From NCBI GenBank assembly GCA_000729835.1, contig JFHB01000331.1:1-21472 (forward strand): a stretch of DNA of 21,472 nt. The letters run 5' to 3'. The position numbers and the translations under genes are program-made. Source of the stretch: Atkinsonella hypoxylon (taxonomy: Eukaryota > Ascomycota > Sordariomycetes > Hypocreales > Clavicipitaceae). Below the pieces are notes generated by a model. That model was not told the origin of the DNA. It was given only the letters and a program-made list of their open reading frames with translations, and did no database searches. Positions 8,299 to 18,100 of this stretch are shown piece by piece. Each line of letters starts with the position of its first letter. The first letter of the stretch is position 1.

Positions 8299-11004
8299 AA
8301 GAAAGAGATACTAAGGGATTTAAATAATTTGTTATATAATAAAGGAAATTAAGACTTATAAGGAAAAGAGTTAGTAGTAGGCTTCTACTAGCTAATTTAG
8401 GGCTTTTTAGTAGGCTATATTACCCTTCTAACAATACTAATACTCTTCTTCTTAATTTATAGAGTGTTTCTATAGATATTTATTTATAATTTTAAAAGCG
8501 TTAACTTTAAGCTTATCTTTAGCAATCTATTAGTTATCTTTAGTAAAGAACCCTTTCTATTGTATAAGGAATTCTAGATATAGCTTGCTTAACCTACTGC
8601 AGAAACGCTAGATTTAATAGGCATAAATTCGCTTAATTTCCTAATAGTTCTCTATACTAAACCCTTCTATTGTAATTAGCAGTAGTAGTTACTCTTTCTA
8701 GTTAAAAGGGTCTTTACTTTATCTTAGCTTCTAAAGGTAAGCTGCTAATACTACTAAGTATATATATAAATCTAGTAGGAAATCTAGGTAAAACAACAAT
8801 AAGCTTATTTTTACAAAAACCTTATATAGCTTTACTTATTAAGGAGACTATTTCTTTTTTAGCTTTTCTAGAAGTATATATCCTTAGTGTAATTATAGAT
8901 AGACTATATTCTCTACTTTAATGTTAATAGGCTTATACTAAACGTTATATTTAATTTTACTTAAGGTATTTACTATACTAATAGCTGTTTCTGCCTCTTA
9001 CTAGTATAGCTTCTAAAGTATAGCTATATTGCTTATATCTATTCTGTTGCTAGGAACGTTATTTAATTAGATTAGATTAACAATAGTAGCTAGTTAGAAA
9101 CTATATATAAGTTTGTTAAAGAAAATCTCTATATTAGCTACTACTACATTATTAAGTTAGTGCTATAGTGCTAGAAGTATTATAGTCTATAGTATATCTA
9201 AATTTATAACTATATAATATTAAACAGTAATAATAACTGTTTAATTCTTTTATTTAGCTGTTTTATTTATCTATAGGTAGTAAGCTATAGCTATAAGCAA
9301 TTTACTTCTAATTTAGATAAATATACTTCTTTAAACGTTAGAAATAAACTTTAGATCTTAGTTGCTTATAATCTACTTAGAAAGGCCTTAGTTTAATAAG
9401 TATAGTATTTATAAAAGTAGTTCTGCCTAAATTTCTACTGTATATATTATATACTTAGGTATAAGGATTGTTTACTTACTAAATAGGCAATTTACTAGAT
9501 ATAGTAAGTTATAGAAGCTATATTTATCTTTTTACTATAGAGTGTTTATTAAGCTAACTTTAGGTATATTAGTAATAAAATTAAGCAAAATTATATAGAA
9601 GGGCATTAAAACTAACTCTAATAACCTTAATTCCCTTAGTAGCTTACTACAGTTAATTGCGTTTTCTTTATAGGTATAGCAGTAAGCAATATAGGTTTAA
9701 ATCTACTTATATATCTATAGAAAGTAAACTGCCTGCAATTCTACTGCTATTCTATAAGCGCTAAAATAGTTTTAATTATTATAAACTATTTTAAGGATAG
9801 ATTCTATAACCTTTATAGGTATATATAGTTAAAATAGGCCTTTTCTATTATAATAGTATAAAAGTCTATTATCTTATAGGGTCTATCTATACAGTAGAAT
9901 CCTTAGCCTTTATTGTTAATTTTATTAATTCTACTTTTTATAAAAGTCCTTAATACCTTCTATAATTCTACTAAGCTTTAGATTAAAACTATAGCCTTAA
10001 ACGATTTCCTCTTTTAAACCTTTATTTAATACTGCTGTAGTGCTATATTCTTTAGCGAAAAATATACTTATATTAAGCTTATTAAATTTACTGTTATAAG
10101 CCTTCTCTTAGTATAAAACTGTAACTAGCAACCTAGAGAGTGTATTTAGCACTATATTTAGTACTTCTAGTATATAGAAGACTCTTAGGCTAAATTGCAA
10201 TAAATAATTAGCTACTTTAGCTAATTTTAGGTTAGCTTTATCTAGATCTATTGTAGTAAGTAAGGTGTATTTAATAATCCCTTTTGCTAGTAAGTAGTCT
10301 ATAATAATATTAATAGTGTAGCAGTTAGATTAAACTATTTTCTGTAGCTTTTAAACACTCTATATAATTGCAGCTACCTCTACCTTAGTTAATCTATAGT
10401 ATTTCTTTAGGTTAAAAGTGTATCTTAAGAGAAAAAGAATTAGTTAAAGCTAATTGTTTTTAATGTCTTTATTAAATATACTGTAACTATTCTATTTACC
10501 TATAAGCTAGAAAATAAAGAGCTTAAATTCTTCCTTATAAGCATTAACTTTAAAGAATAAATACTTACTAGAGTTATAGTGCTATAGAATAGTGTTTTTA
10601 TTAAGGTATACCTTTACCTCTTAAAATACTTTCTTTTCTTTAGGTTTTAGTAAAAATATTGCTTTTTAGGCTTTCTTTTAGTGTATTAGTTTTAGTAAAC
10701 TATTAGCTAAGCCTTTCTTATAAAGCTTTTATAGTAAAGTAGTCTTTTATTTCTATAGTAAGTAAATTTATACATTAAACTATAGAATACTTTTCTATAA
10801 AAAGCTAGCTATATTAATAAAGGTCTTTAGATTGATAAGATCTACTAGAAACTTAAGTTTTTAAAAAGCTTTTAGCTTATTATTTATATTAGTAATTCTA
10901 TTACTATTAATAATAAAACCTAATAGCTAAATAACTAGGTAGCCTATAAATAACTTCTTTATAGCTATTATTAACTTATTTTTCATTAGGATTAATAAGA
11001 CTAT
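8299..11004 (-). pseudogene. pol: Gypsy-B pol relic: RT C-terminus, RNase H, IN, chromodomain
   Basis: One minus-strand frame with no indel covers about 900 codons. Reading right to left: the end of reverse transcriptase (about 10,890-10,960, LLGF then a DS-like pair), the RT-RNase H connection (about 10,780-10,870, LKTFINIASFL), RNase H (about 10,130-10,560) closing with a DALSRL-like NTLSRLL at about 10,123-10,143, integrase core (about 9,100-9,750; ISNQDLKF near 9,350 matches the ISDRDxKF motif around the second catalytic Asp), and a probable chromodomain (about 8,500-8,650, LEFLIQ, stop for Trp, KGF). The lineage differs from Gypsy-A in its spacing and motifs. It is heavily RIP-mutated, with TAA/TAG stops only. 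The RT catalytic core, protease and gag are missing, because the sequence to the right is a DNA transposon and then Copia. Confidence 0.82.
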
Positions 11005-11005
11005 T
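11001..11005. repeat. Target-site duplication CTATT, left copy
   Basis: CTATT directly precedes the solo LTR and is repeated at 11329-11333 directly after it. Confidence 0.85.
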
Positions 11006-11328
11006 TGTAATGGACTGGCCTAGGAGCTGCTGCTAACTAGCGTCTATAATGAGAACTATAATTATAGGGAGGAAAGGAGGAAGAGAGAAGGAACTAGAAG
11101 CCTCTCTATACCTCTGTACTATATATCTAAGGGTGGGTCTATCCCCTTAGGAGCCCCTTTTAGCATATGCTCTATAGCTAAGGTCCTCTCTCTAGGGCCT
11201 AGTAAAGCCTAGCTAACCCCTAGACGAATGCGGCTCGCTTCTATCCCTTTACCTATATAGATCTCTGTCCCTCTCCTGCTGTCCTCCCTCTACTGAAAGA
11301 CCCGAGCCTAAGGCTCGAGTCCATAACA
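11006..11328 (-). mobile_element. Solo LTR, Gypsy-A family (minus orientation)
   Basis: This is 323 bp, starting TGTAATGGACT and ending AGTCCATAACA on the plus strand, the reverse complement of the Gypsy-A LTR. It keeps several CpG and CpA sites and is much less mutated than the LTRs of the full element. With a 5-bp target duplication and no internal sequence, it is a solo LTR left by LTR-LTR recombination. It lies exactly against the left end of the MITE. Confidence 0.93.
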
Positions 11329-11333
11329 CTATT
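11329..11333. repeat. Target-site duplication CTATT, right copy
   Basis: It matches 11001-11005. Its final T is also the T of the TA that abuts the MITE inverted repeat. Confidence 0.85.
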
Positions 11334-11334
11334 A

Positions 11335-11816
11335 TTGAAAATAATAGGGATTACAGGACTAGATATCTAAGAGGGTAGTGGTCTCTTAGATTTAGCACCT
11401 GTAATTGCTCCTAGCAATTATCACGTAGTGGAAGCAGCAGCAGCCTAAATCAAGCTGTAGTGTATAGTACTAGATCACGTAGAGGCAATAGATAACTGTA
11501 ATAGTGGTATCTTTATATTAAGAGCGCTGTAACGAACAAGTTAGTGAGGGTAGGATCTTAAATCTTTCTAGTCCCTCATAGACCCTCTAACTATATCGGC
11601 AGGCTGTAGTCGCTAGAAGGGGCTTATAGGCCACTTTATAATTTCCGCAAAAAGATTTACTATGTAAAAACAAAAAAATCGACTCACGGCTATACAAACG
11701 AGAAACCTACATGCACAATTTAACAAATTCCACTAATAGCAAACAACCCTTATAAGCAACCCTATCCAACAATTATACCATTAGATAGCCCTAATTCTTA
11801 GCTTTCGAATGATATT
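11335..11816 (+). repeat. Left terminal inverted repeat (~480 bp)
   Basis: It matches the reverse complement of 12032-12504 almost throughout. Differences are mainly C/T and G/A with a few small indels (for example atatctaagagg here against atagaagagg). Identity fades at about 11,810-11,816. It contains a small internal hairpin, aattgct/agcaatt, near 11,402-11,420. Confidence 0.85.
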
Positions 11817-12031
11817 GTTAAAAATAAGCTACCCTATATAGCCTATTTTTATGCCTACTAGTTGCTCTATTACGTGACCCTCATTAGGTCTTGTTACGTT
11901 GATTTTTGGTAGAGATATTGCTGTTACTAGATGCGAAACATCTAGAATCGACTAAGGCAAAGTTGCCTAACCTATAGTTAACTTTAACTGCGATTTTCTC
12001 TACAACTAGTAATAGTAGAAATTCAAGAAGT
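11817..12031. other. MITE spacer between inverted repeats
   Basis: About 215 bp without coding potential. It contains nested small hairpins: aaaaataagct / agcctattttt (about 11,820-11,850), agatg-cgaaa-catct (about 11,929-11,943) and aggca-aagt-tgcct (about 11,956-11,969). Confidence 0.6.
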
Positions 12032-12504
12032 ATACTATTTAAAAGCTAAGAATTAGGGCTATTTAATAGTATAATTGTTAAATAGGGTTGCTTATAAGGG
12101 TTGCTTATTATTAGTGGAATTTATTAAATTGTGCACGTAGGCGTCTTATTTATATAGCTGTAAGTTGATTTTTTTGTTTTTATATAGTAAATCTTTTTAC
12201 AGAAATTATAAAGTAGCCTATAAGCCCCTTCTAGCAACTACAGCCCGCTAATATAGTTAGAGGGTCTATAAGGGACTAGAAAGATTCGAGATCCTACCCT
12301 TACTGTTCGTTACAGCGCTCTCAATATAAAGATACCACTATTACAGTTATCTGTTGCCTCTACGTGATCTATACTATACACTACAGCTTGATTTAGGCTG
12401 CTGCTGCTTCTACTACGTGATAATTGCTAGAAGCAATTACAGGTGCTAAATATAAGAGACCACTACCCTCTTCTATCTAGTCCTGTAATCCCTATTATTT
12501 TCAA
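12032..12504 (-). repeat. Right terminal inverted repeat (~473 bp)
   Basis: Reverse complement of the left repeat. Compared with the left arm it carries more T where the left has C, plus a few sites mutated the other way, consistent with independent RIP or deamination of the two arms. Confidence 0.85.
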
Positions 12505-13127
12505 TAGGTTATAAGCCCGGAAGACCTATCTGCAAGCTGTTAGCCCGCTGAAAATCTACTATTGTGTACTGTATTACCTACTAGAAGCTATATTGAGACC
12601 TACGCTAGCAGCTATCGCTGCCATTAGTAGCTTGCTGGAAGCTATTAATACCTGCTGTATATATATCGCCAGCCACTATACTAGTGTTTTTATTCTGCCC
12701 ACCCTGTGCCTCCTGCACTAGTTCTATGCACCTAGTGTATATACACTTTTGAAGCTATTCTTAATAGCTAGGTTCTATTGTTGTGCAATATTAAAATATA
12801 CACATCTGCATATATTACATTTGCACTATAAATCGTTTTATTAGGCACTGCTTAATTAATTATTTCCATTAAGAAATAAGCTTAGCGCTGCACTGCATCG
12901 CTCGTTGTTGTGCTGTTATCTTGTATATTGTGCACCCTATGCACCTCTGTTAGTGGCTATACTACAATTTATAGTGCACGCCTAACAGCTCTTATTGCGG
13001 ATATTTCTGTGTTTTTAGTTGCAGAATCAATTTATATAGTAATCCCACCAGTCAGGATTTTAAAGTAGAAATTGGCTAGATATCCCTAAATTAGCTGTGC
13101 CTAGGTCTCCACTGATTTGTTAGAACC

Positions 13128-13155
13128 TAATTAGAGAAGAATCTCCTAAATTTTT
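13128..13155 (+). repeat. Leader hairpin repeat, copy 1
   Basis: Core aattagagaagaatctcctaaa forms a small stem (TTAGAGA / TCTCCTAA with a bulge). It resembles 13291-13320, 163 bp downstream. Confidence 0.45.
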
Positions 13156-13290
13156 TGGCTAAAAATAGCTAGGACCTGTGTTTTGTGCCCCTTGCGACCG
13201 CTTGTCAATCTAGTCTGCTATACAAATTATATGTGTATATAGATCGCGATATAACGCAGCTTTTAGAGCCCGTTATACCTGTTACGAAAG

Positions 13291-13320
13291 AAATTAGAGA
13301 AAAATCTCAGTATAATTTCT
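13291..13320 (+). repeat. Leader hairpin repeat, copy 2
   Basis: Core aattagagaaaaatctcagtat forms a GAGA / TCTC stem and is a degenerate direct repeat of 13128-13155. Function is unknown; a packaging or dimerisation signal is conceivable from its position upstream of gag. Confidence 0.4.
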
Positions 13321-14065
13321 GAAAATATAGGGCACTTCTAGCCTATATTTAGTAAGAATTATTACTGTTATTTACTACTATTTCCACTGTAATTTAGCTA
13401 TAATTAGCTATAAAAGAGCGTTAAATTAGCTACTTTTTAAACCCTTAAAATAGCACTAAAAGGAACAGGCAAGGGAAAGAGCACAAGCCCTAAAAGGGGT
13501 AGTAGTTCTAGTACACCAGCTAATCTAGCTGCTGCTACTAGCTTTCCTGGTCCAGCAAGGTCCCCCCCTTAGCCAGTAGATTCCTCTTCTAATAAAGAAG
13601 ATTATACAGCTAAGAAGGCTCTAAAAGAAGCTAAATTAGCTTCTAAAAGAGTAGTGTAAGTCTATAATGTTCAAGCTAATCTAAAAGCTTAAATGGATAA
13701 GCAACAAGAGACCCTAAATAGATTTATTAGGTATAGTGAAGCAAAACAAAGCCAAAATAAAGGTAATATAGCTGATTTACTAAGTAAATTAGATACTATA
13801 ATTACATCTATAGGTAATCTCTCTATAGAGTCTCCCTCTAAGGTAGTAGATCCTGTTACTTCTAAAAGAGCTTCTAAAGTCTCTTTTAAAGTCCCTAAAC
13901 CTTCTAGTTCCTCTAATAGTGCTACTTTTCTGCCTGCTTTTAATGAAGGCACTATAAAAGAGTTGAATAAGAAGGTCCACTCTATTCCAGAGGCTGCTAA
14001 GCTAAAAGGCCCTAAAAATTTTGAACAGTAGAAGCAAGCTTTAACTATTCAATTTAGGGCACTAG

Positions 14066-14070
14066 GATTC
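14066..14070. repeat. Target-site duplication GATTC, left copy
   Basis: GATTC precedes the solo LTR and is repeated at 14394-14398. Deleting the LTR and one copy restores the Copia gag frame (Gly-Phe-Pro). Confidence 0.92.
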
Positions 14071-14393
14071 TGTTATGGACTCGAGCCTTAGGCTCGGGTC
14101 TTTCAGTAGAGGGAGGACAGCAGAAGAGGGACAGAGATCTATACAGGTAAAGGGATAGAAGCGAGCCGCATTCGTCTAGAGGTTAGCTAGACTTCACTAG
14201 GCCCTAGAGAGAGAACTTTAGCTACAGAGTATATACTAAAAGGGGCTCTTAAGGGGATAGACCTACCTCTAAATATATAGTACAGGGGCATAGGGAGGCT
14301 TCTAGTTCCTTCTCTCTTCCTCCTTTCCCCCCTATGATTATAGTTCTCATTATAGACGCTAGTTAGCAGCAGCCACTAGGTCAGTCCATTACA
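14071..14393 (+). mobile_element. Solo LTR, Gypsy-A family, inside Copia gag
   Basis: This is 323 bp, TGTTATGGACT to AGTCCATTACA, plus orientation, and the least RIP-altered copy here, so it best shows the family sequence. It includes the U3 hairpin (14078-14100), a TATA-like AAATATATAG at 14271-14280 and a pyrimidine-rich stretch at about 14,300-14,333. A precise 5-bp target duplication and the absence of internal sequence identify it as a solo LTR. It is the only insertion that shifts the Copia frame. Confidence 0.95.
14271..14280 (+). promoter_or_regulatory. TATA-like box in the Gypsy-A LTR
   Basis: AAATATATAG occurs at the same LTR position in all four copies and is followed by a G/C-richer stretch and a pyrimidine-rich tract. 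LTRs carry the Pol II promoter of their element, so this is the best promoter candidate; no start site can be proven. Confidence 0.4.
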
Positions 14394-14398
14394 GATTC
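14394..14398. repeat. Target-site duplication GATTC, right copy
   Basis: It matches 14066-14070; Copia gag resumes directly after it. Confidence 0.92.
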
Positions 14399-14929
14399 CC
14401 TTAATTTATTGATAATCCTAGTATAGCTAGTACTTTAGTAGATTCAGAACAAGCTATTATCCTTATGATTATAAGAGATAGTTGCCAATCTGGACCTTAA
14501 GCTGCTATAAGCTGGCATAAGTCCCCTGTAGATGCCTATAACGTTCTAGTTAGGCAATATTCGTAGAGTGCTGAAATACAACGTAGTACGCTATATGCTA
14601 GTTATCACAACTTATTGTTTTCGAACTATAAGGGATCTTTAGAGGCTTTTAATGCTGAATTTAATAATTTACTAGCTAGATTACAGCTCTGTGGTGTAGC
14701 TATCGATCTAATCGACCAGGTAAATCATTATATTAATGCTTTAAAGAAGACCTTCCCTAGCTGGGCTAAAAGGCAGCAATATTCTATTAGAGCTGCTAGA
14801 GCATAAGGTCTATCTGTAAAAATGCTGAATTTACAGTTCCTTATGGCTAACTTATTAGAAGAACAAAGAGATAAAAGCTCCTCTATATCTAAGGCTCTTA
14901 GTTATAAAGCTTCTAATTCTAATAGTTCT

Positions 14930-15110
14930 AATAATAAGGCTAATTAAGGAAAGAATCCTCCTAATCAGAAGAAGAATTCCGATTCTAATTCTAACGATTC
15001 TAATGCCTCTAAAGATACAGATAAAGCCTCTAAGAATAAGAAGAAGTAGAAGGGCCGAAGAAGAAGTAACAAAAACTCTAGGAATAAGGATAGAGAAGCT
15101 GCTTTTGCTA
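14930..15110 (+). other. Ser/Asn/Lys-rich basic tail of Copia Gag
   Basis: In the Copia frame this segment is dense in Ser, Asn, Lys and Arg (for example NKKKQKGRRRS near 15,020-15,060), in the place where nucleocapsid normally lies. No CCHC spacing is visible even when RIP changes of Cys to Tyr are allowed. The basic tail may have replaced the zinc knuckle for RNA binding. Confidence 0.5.
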
Positions 15111-18100
15111 TAGGTTGCTATAACCTATCTACTAGCAACCAGGATACTATAGATTTCGATAGTGAATCTAGCAGTTCTAGTAGTAATAATTCTTACGATT
15201 CAGATACAGAATCCACTACTAGTAATACTAGTACTACTAGTAATAATACCCCTTCTTTTAACTATTCTAATGGAATAATTAAAAACTCCTTACTATACGA
15301 TATAGGTTCTACCTGTTATATAGTTAACAATAAGGCATTTTTTAGGACTTTTAAGCCTATAAAAAAGGGTAAAACCGCGCCTATTGCTACTGGAGGAGGT
15401 CCTATTTATCCTAAAGGACAGGGAACTGCTGTATTCTAGGTACTAGTTAGTATAAATCTAGCTAAATACAGGCCTTTAGCTCTAAAGGATACTCTATATT
15501 GCCTAGGTTTAGATACCAACCTAATTAGTGGTCTAAAGCACTATTTAACAGGGGGCACTCTCCTTAGAAATCAGCTATTTCTAGCTAATAGAAGCTGCTG
15601 TAGGCTTCTAAATCCCAAAAAGCATAGTTTCTTTCTACAGCTTAAGGGGCAAGAGACCCCTAGAGTATATAAAAACCACGCTAATCTCTCTTATATAGGA
15701 TTTCTAGCTAGCAATAGTTATAATAGCGGTTATAATGCTAGTTATCCTATAGAGGTTTAAATCCCTTAACAGCCTAGTTTTAATCTAGAGGAATATAGCT
15801 AAATCGAGGAATTATCTAATTTTAAAGAAGATAATACTAATAACGATGCTATAGAGCTATTAGCCCTAGTTCCTAAACGGGCTCCTAGTTAGATTCCTTC
15901 TAATAACGGGGATTTAGAAGGTCTAAATCCTAAGTTACTGGATATTAGAGGAAATAGCTGTCTAGATCCCTTAAACGAGGCCCGTGGTTCTTAAGAGATC
16001 TAGCAAGATAGGGAGCAACAGGAAGCTAGCTCTAATGATAATTCTAGTAGTAATTCTCCTATTACTGCTTCTTCTTCCTATAAGAAGCTCCTAGAATTAG
16101 CTGCTACTTAGCACGTTAGATTAGGGCATATAGAACTCCCTTTACTAAAGAAGACTGCTTCTATTACTAAAGGTATTCTTGATTTTACAAAAATCAAGGA
16201 AAAGGATTTTAACTGCCTAGCTTGCAACTAAGCTAAAGCTGTTAGAAGACCTAGTAAGCATGCTATTCCTAACCCCCCTAGATGTTTAGATATTATAGAG
16301 GGAGATACCGTTAAAATAGAGCCTATACTGCACAATAAGAGGCCTCTAGTTCTTTTTCTAATTAATAGAAAATTACGGTATAAGTAGTCTTTTAATCTAG
16401 CTAATAAAGAGGGTTTTACTCTTTATAGCTATATTAAAGGCTTCTTTAAGGAATTAAAAAACTAGTATAACTGCTACCCTAAACACCTTTATTTTAATAG
16501 TAGTACAGAAATTAATACTAGGTTGCAAGCTTAGCTATCTTCTAAGGGTATTTACTTTAGCACCTCTTGCCTCTATATTTACAAACAGAATAGGCTAATA
16601 GAGAGAGCTATAAGGGTACTTCTAGACCGTTTGCGTGCTACCCTACAGTAGTTACAATTACCTCTATATCTATAGTCTTATATTCTTCCTGCTATAGTAG
16701 ATTTAGTTAATACTACTGCAAATAGTACTAAACCACTAAGTCCTAAACAGCTATATCTAGCTAATTTAGAGCCTTCTAGGACCTATAAGCCTGATTTTAC
16801 TAAAATAAGGGCTATAGGCTCCTATTGCGAAGTTCTAATTCCTTTAGAACAACAATCTAGGTTGCAGAAGCTAGCTAAAAGAACTATTCCTAGTAGACTT
16901 TTAGCTACACTAGGTTCTAATGTATATCTAATATATATCCCCTCTAAACGAGCTGTTATAAAGACTAGCTTTATTAAAATTATAGAAGGAATAGGTTCTA
17001 TTTCACAGGGCATCCCTAAGGTTCCTATTGGTTCTATAGTAGATAATCCTTTAGAGGGAGAAATTAATAACCAGCAGCAATTAGTGGATAATTATACTCC
17101 TAAGTATCCTTATCCTAGTCATCTAGATGTGCTAAATTATCCACTAGAACCTATAGATTAAGCTCTTCTACTAAGCAACCCTATAGAAGCTGTAGAGGCC
17201 CCTAAAGCCCCTATATCTATAGAAGCCCCTTAGGCTAATATAGAACCTATAGAAGCTGAAGCTAATGCTAATGCTATGGATTTAGATAGAGATATATTTT
17301 CCTTAATTAAGGATCTATGCTTTAAGGCTAGGACTAAAGCAGCTATTACTTCTAATAGTAAGGATAAACTTCCTAATACGTAGAAGCAAGCCCTAAAAAG
17401 CTCTGCTAAGCAGCATTAAATAGAAGCTACCTATAGCGAATTTAAGTAGCTATTAACTGCTAGAACCTTTAAATTTATAGGGAAAGACTAAGTACCTAAG
17501 GGCTAAAGAGTTCTAAAGAATAGGCTTATTTACAGGCTTAAAAAGGATAAAGAAAATAATCCTATTAAATATAAGGCCTACCTTATTGCTAAGGGATTTA
17601 TGTAAATAGAAGGTTAAGATTACCTAGAGACCTTTGCTGCAACTAGTATTCCTCCTAGCTAGCGTATATTATTAGCTCTTACAGCTTTTAATAACTAGGA
17701 AGTTAAGTAAATCGACTTTATAGAAGCGTTTTTAAATAGCAAGCTAAAAGAAGCTATTTATATAGAAATCCTAAATAGATTCGTTAAATTTGTAGAGCAA
17801 GCATCGCTATTAGTAGCTAAGCTACTAAAAAGCTGTAATTACAGGCCTTCTAAAGACTAAGTAATTAAGCTAGAAAAATCCCTCTATAGTTTAAAGCAAA
17901 GTCCTAGAGAATAGCAGCAAATTCTAACAGAATTACTTTAAAAGTATAGATTTAAACCTCTTATATTAGACCCAGCAGTCTTTTATAACCCAGCTATATC
18001 TATATATATTGCTACTTATGTAGATAACTGTCTTCTAATTGGGCCTAATTTACAATATATTAATAAGCTTAAAAAGCTACTAAATTAAGCCTATTTAATA

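Larger units (their letters stand above)
8298..11005 (-). mobile_element. Truncated Ty3/Gypsy element (Gypsy-B)
   Basis: This is the older element into which Gypsy-A inserted; it resumes to the left at 1-197. No LTR of its own was identified. Its 5' portion is absent to the right of the MITE at 12505 onward, so it was truncated or rearranged there. Confidence 0.7.
11335..12504. mobile_element. Non-autonomous long-TIR DNA transposon / giant MITE
   Basis: The ends are inverted copies starting TTGAAAATAATAGGG and continuing for about 480 bp on each side, around a spacer of about 215 bp. TA dinucleotides flank both ends (11333-11334 and 12505-12506), which would fit a Tc1/mariner-type target duplication; the exact ends are uncertain by a couple of bases. 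No transposase trace is visible, so movement would need a partner supplied elsewhere. RIP is light, with many CA, TG and CG sites kept. An alternative is a fold-back or Mutator-like element, but no convincing 8-10 bp duplication is present. Confidence 0.8.
12507..13449 (+). other. Copia 5' LTR and leader (edges unproven)
   Basis: Non-coding and much less RIP-mutated than its surroundings, with many TG, CA and CG sites. A candidate LTR runs from GGTTATAAGCC at 12507 to CCTAACA at 12987, which would give TGTTA/TAACA-like ends if the first bases were altered. No second copy is in the window to confirm this. A TATA-rich segment is at about 12,658-12,668. Two related short hairpins at 13128-13155 and 13291-13320 lie in the leader. 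Confidence 0.45.

Noticed and set aside
11000..12516. 8-10 bp target duplication (taataagac / ttataagcc) for a Mutator-like element
   Set aside because: The match is imperfect and offset from the inverted-repeat ends; only the TA on each side is well placed.
13689..13952. Minus-strand ORF of 87 codons
   Set aside because: It lies opposite the Copia gag frame, has no recognisable motif and is explained as an antisense shadow.
13693..14031. Plus-strand ORF of 112 codons as an independent gene
   Set aside because: It is only the stop-free piece of Copia gag; the same frame continues upstream to 13450 and downstream across the TAG at 14029.
14615..14806. Plus-strand ORF of 63 codons as a separate gene
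   Set aside because: It is an internal, stop-free section of the Copia capsid region in the same frame as its flanks.
16822..17013. Minus-strand ORF of 63 codons
   Set aside because: Antisense to the Copia integrase C-terminal region, which is in register with the surrounding polyprotein.
16862..17161. Plus-strand ORF of 99 codons as a separate gene
   Set aside because: It is part of the Copia integrase C-terminal region, in frame with pol on both sides.
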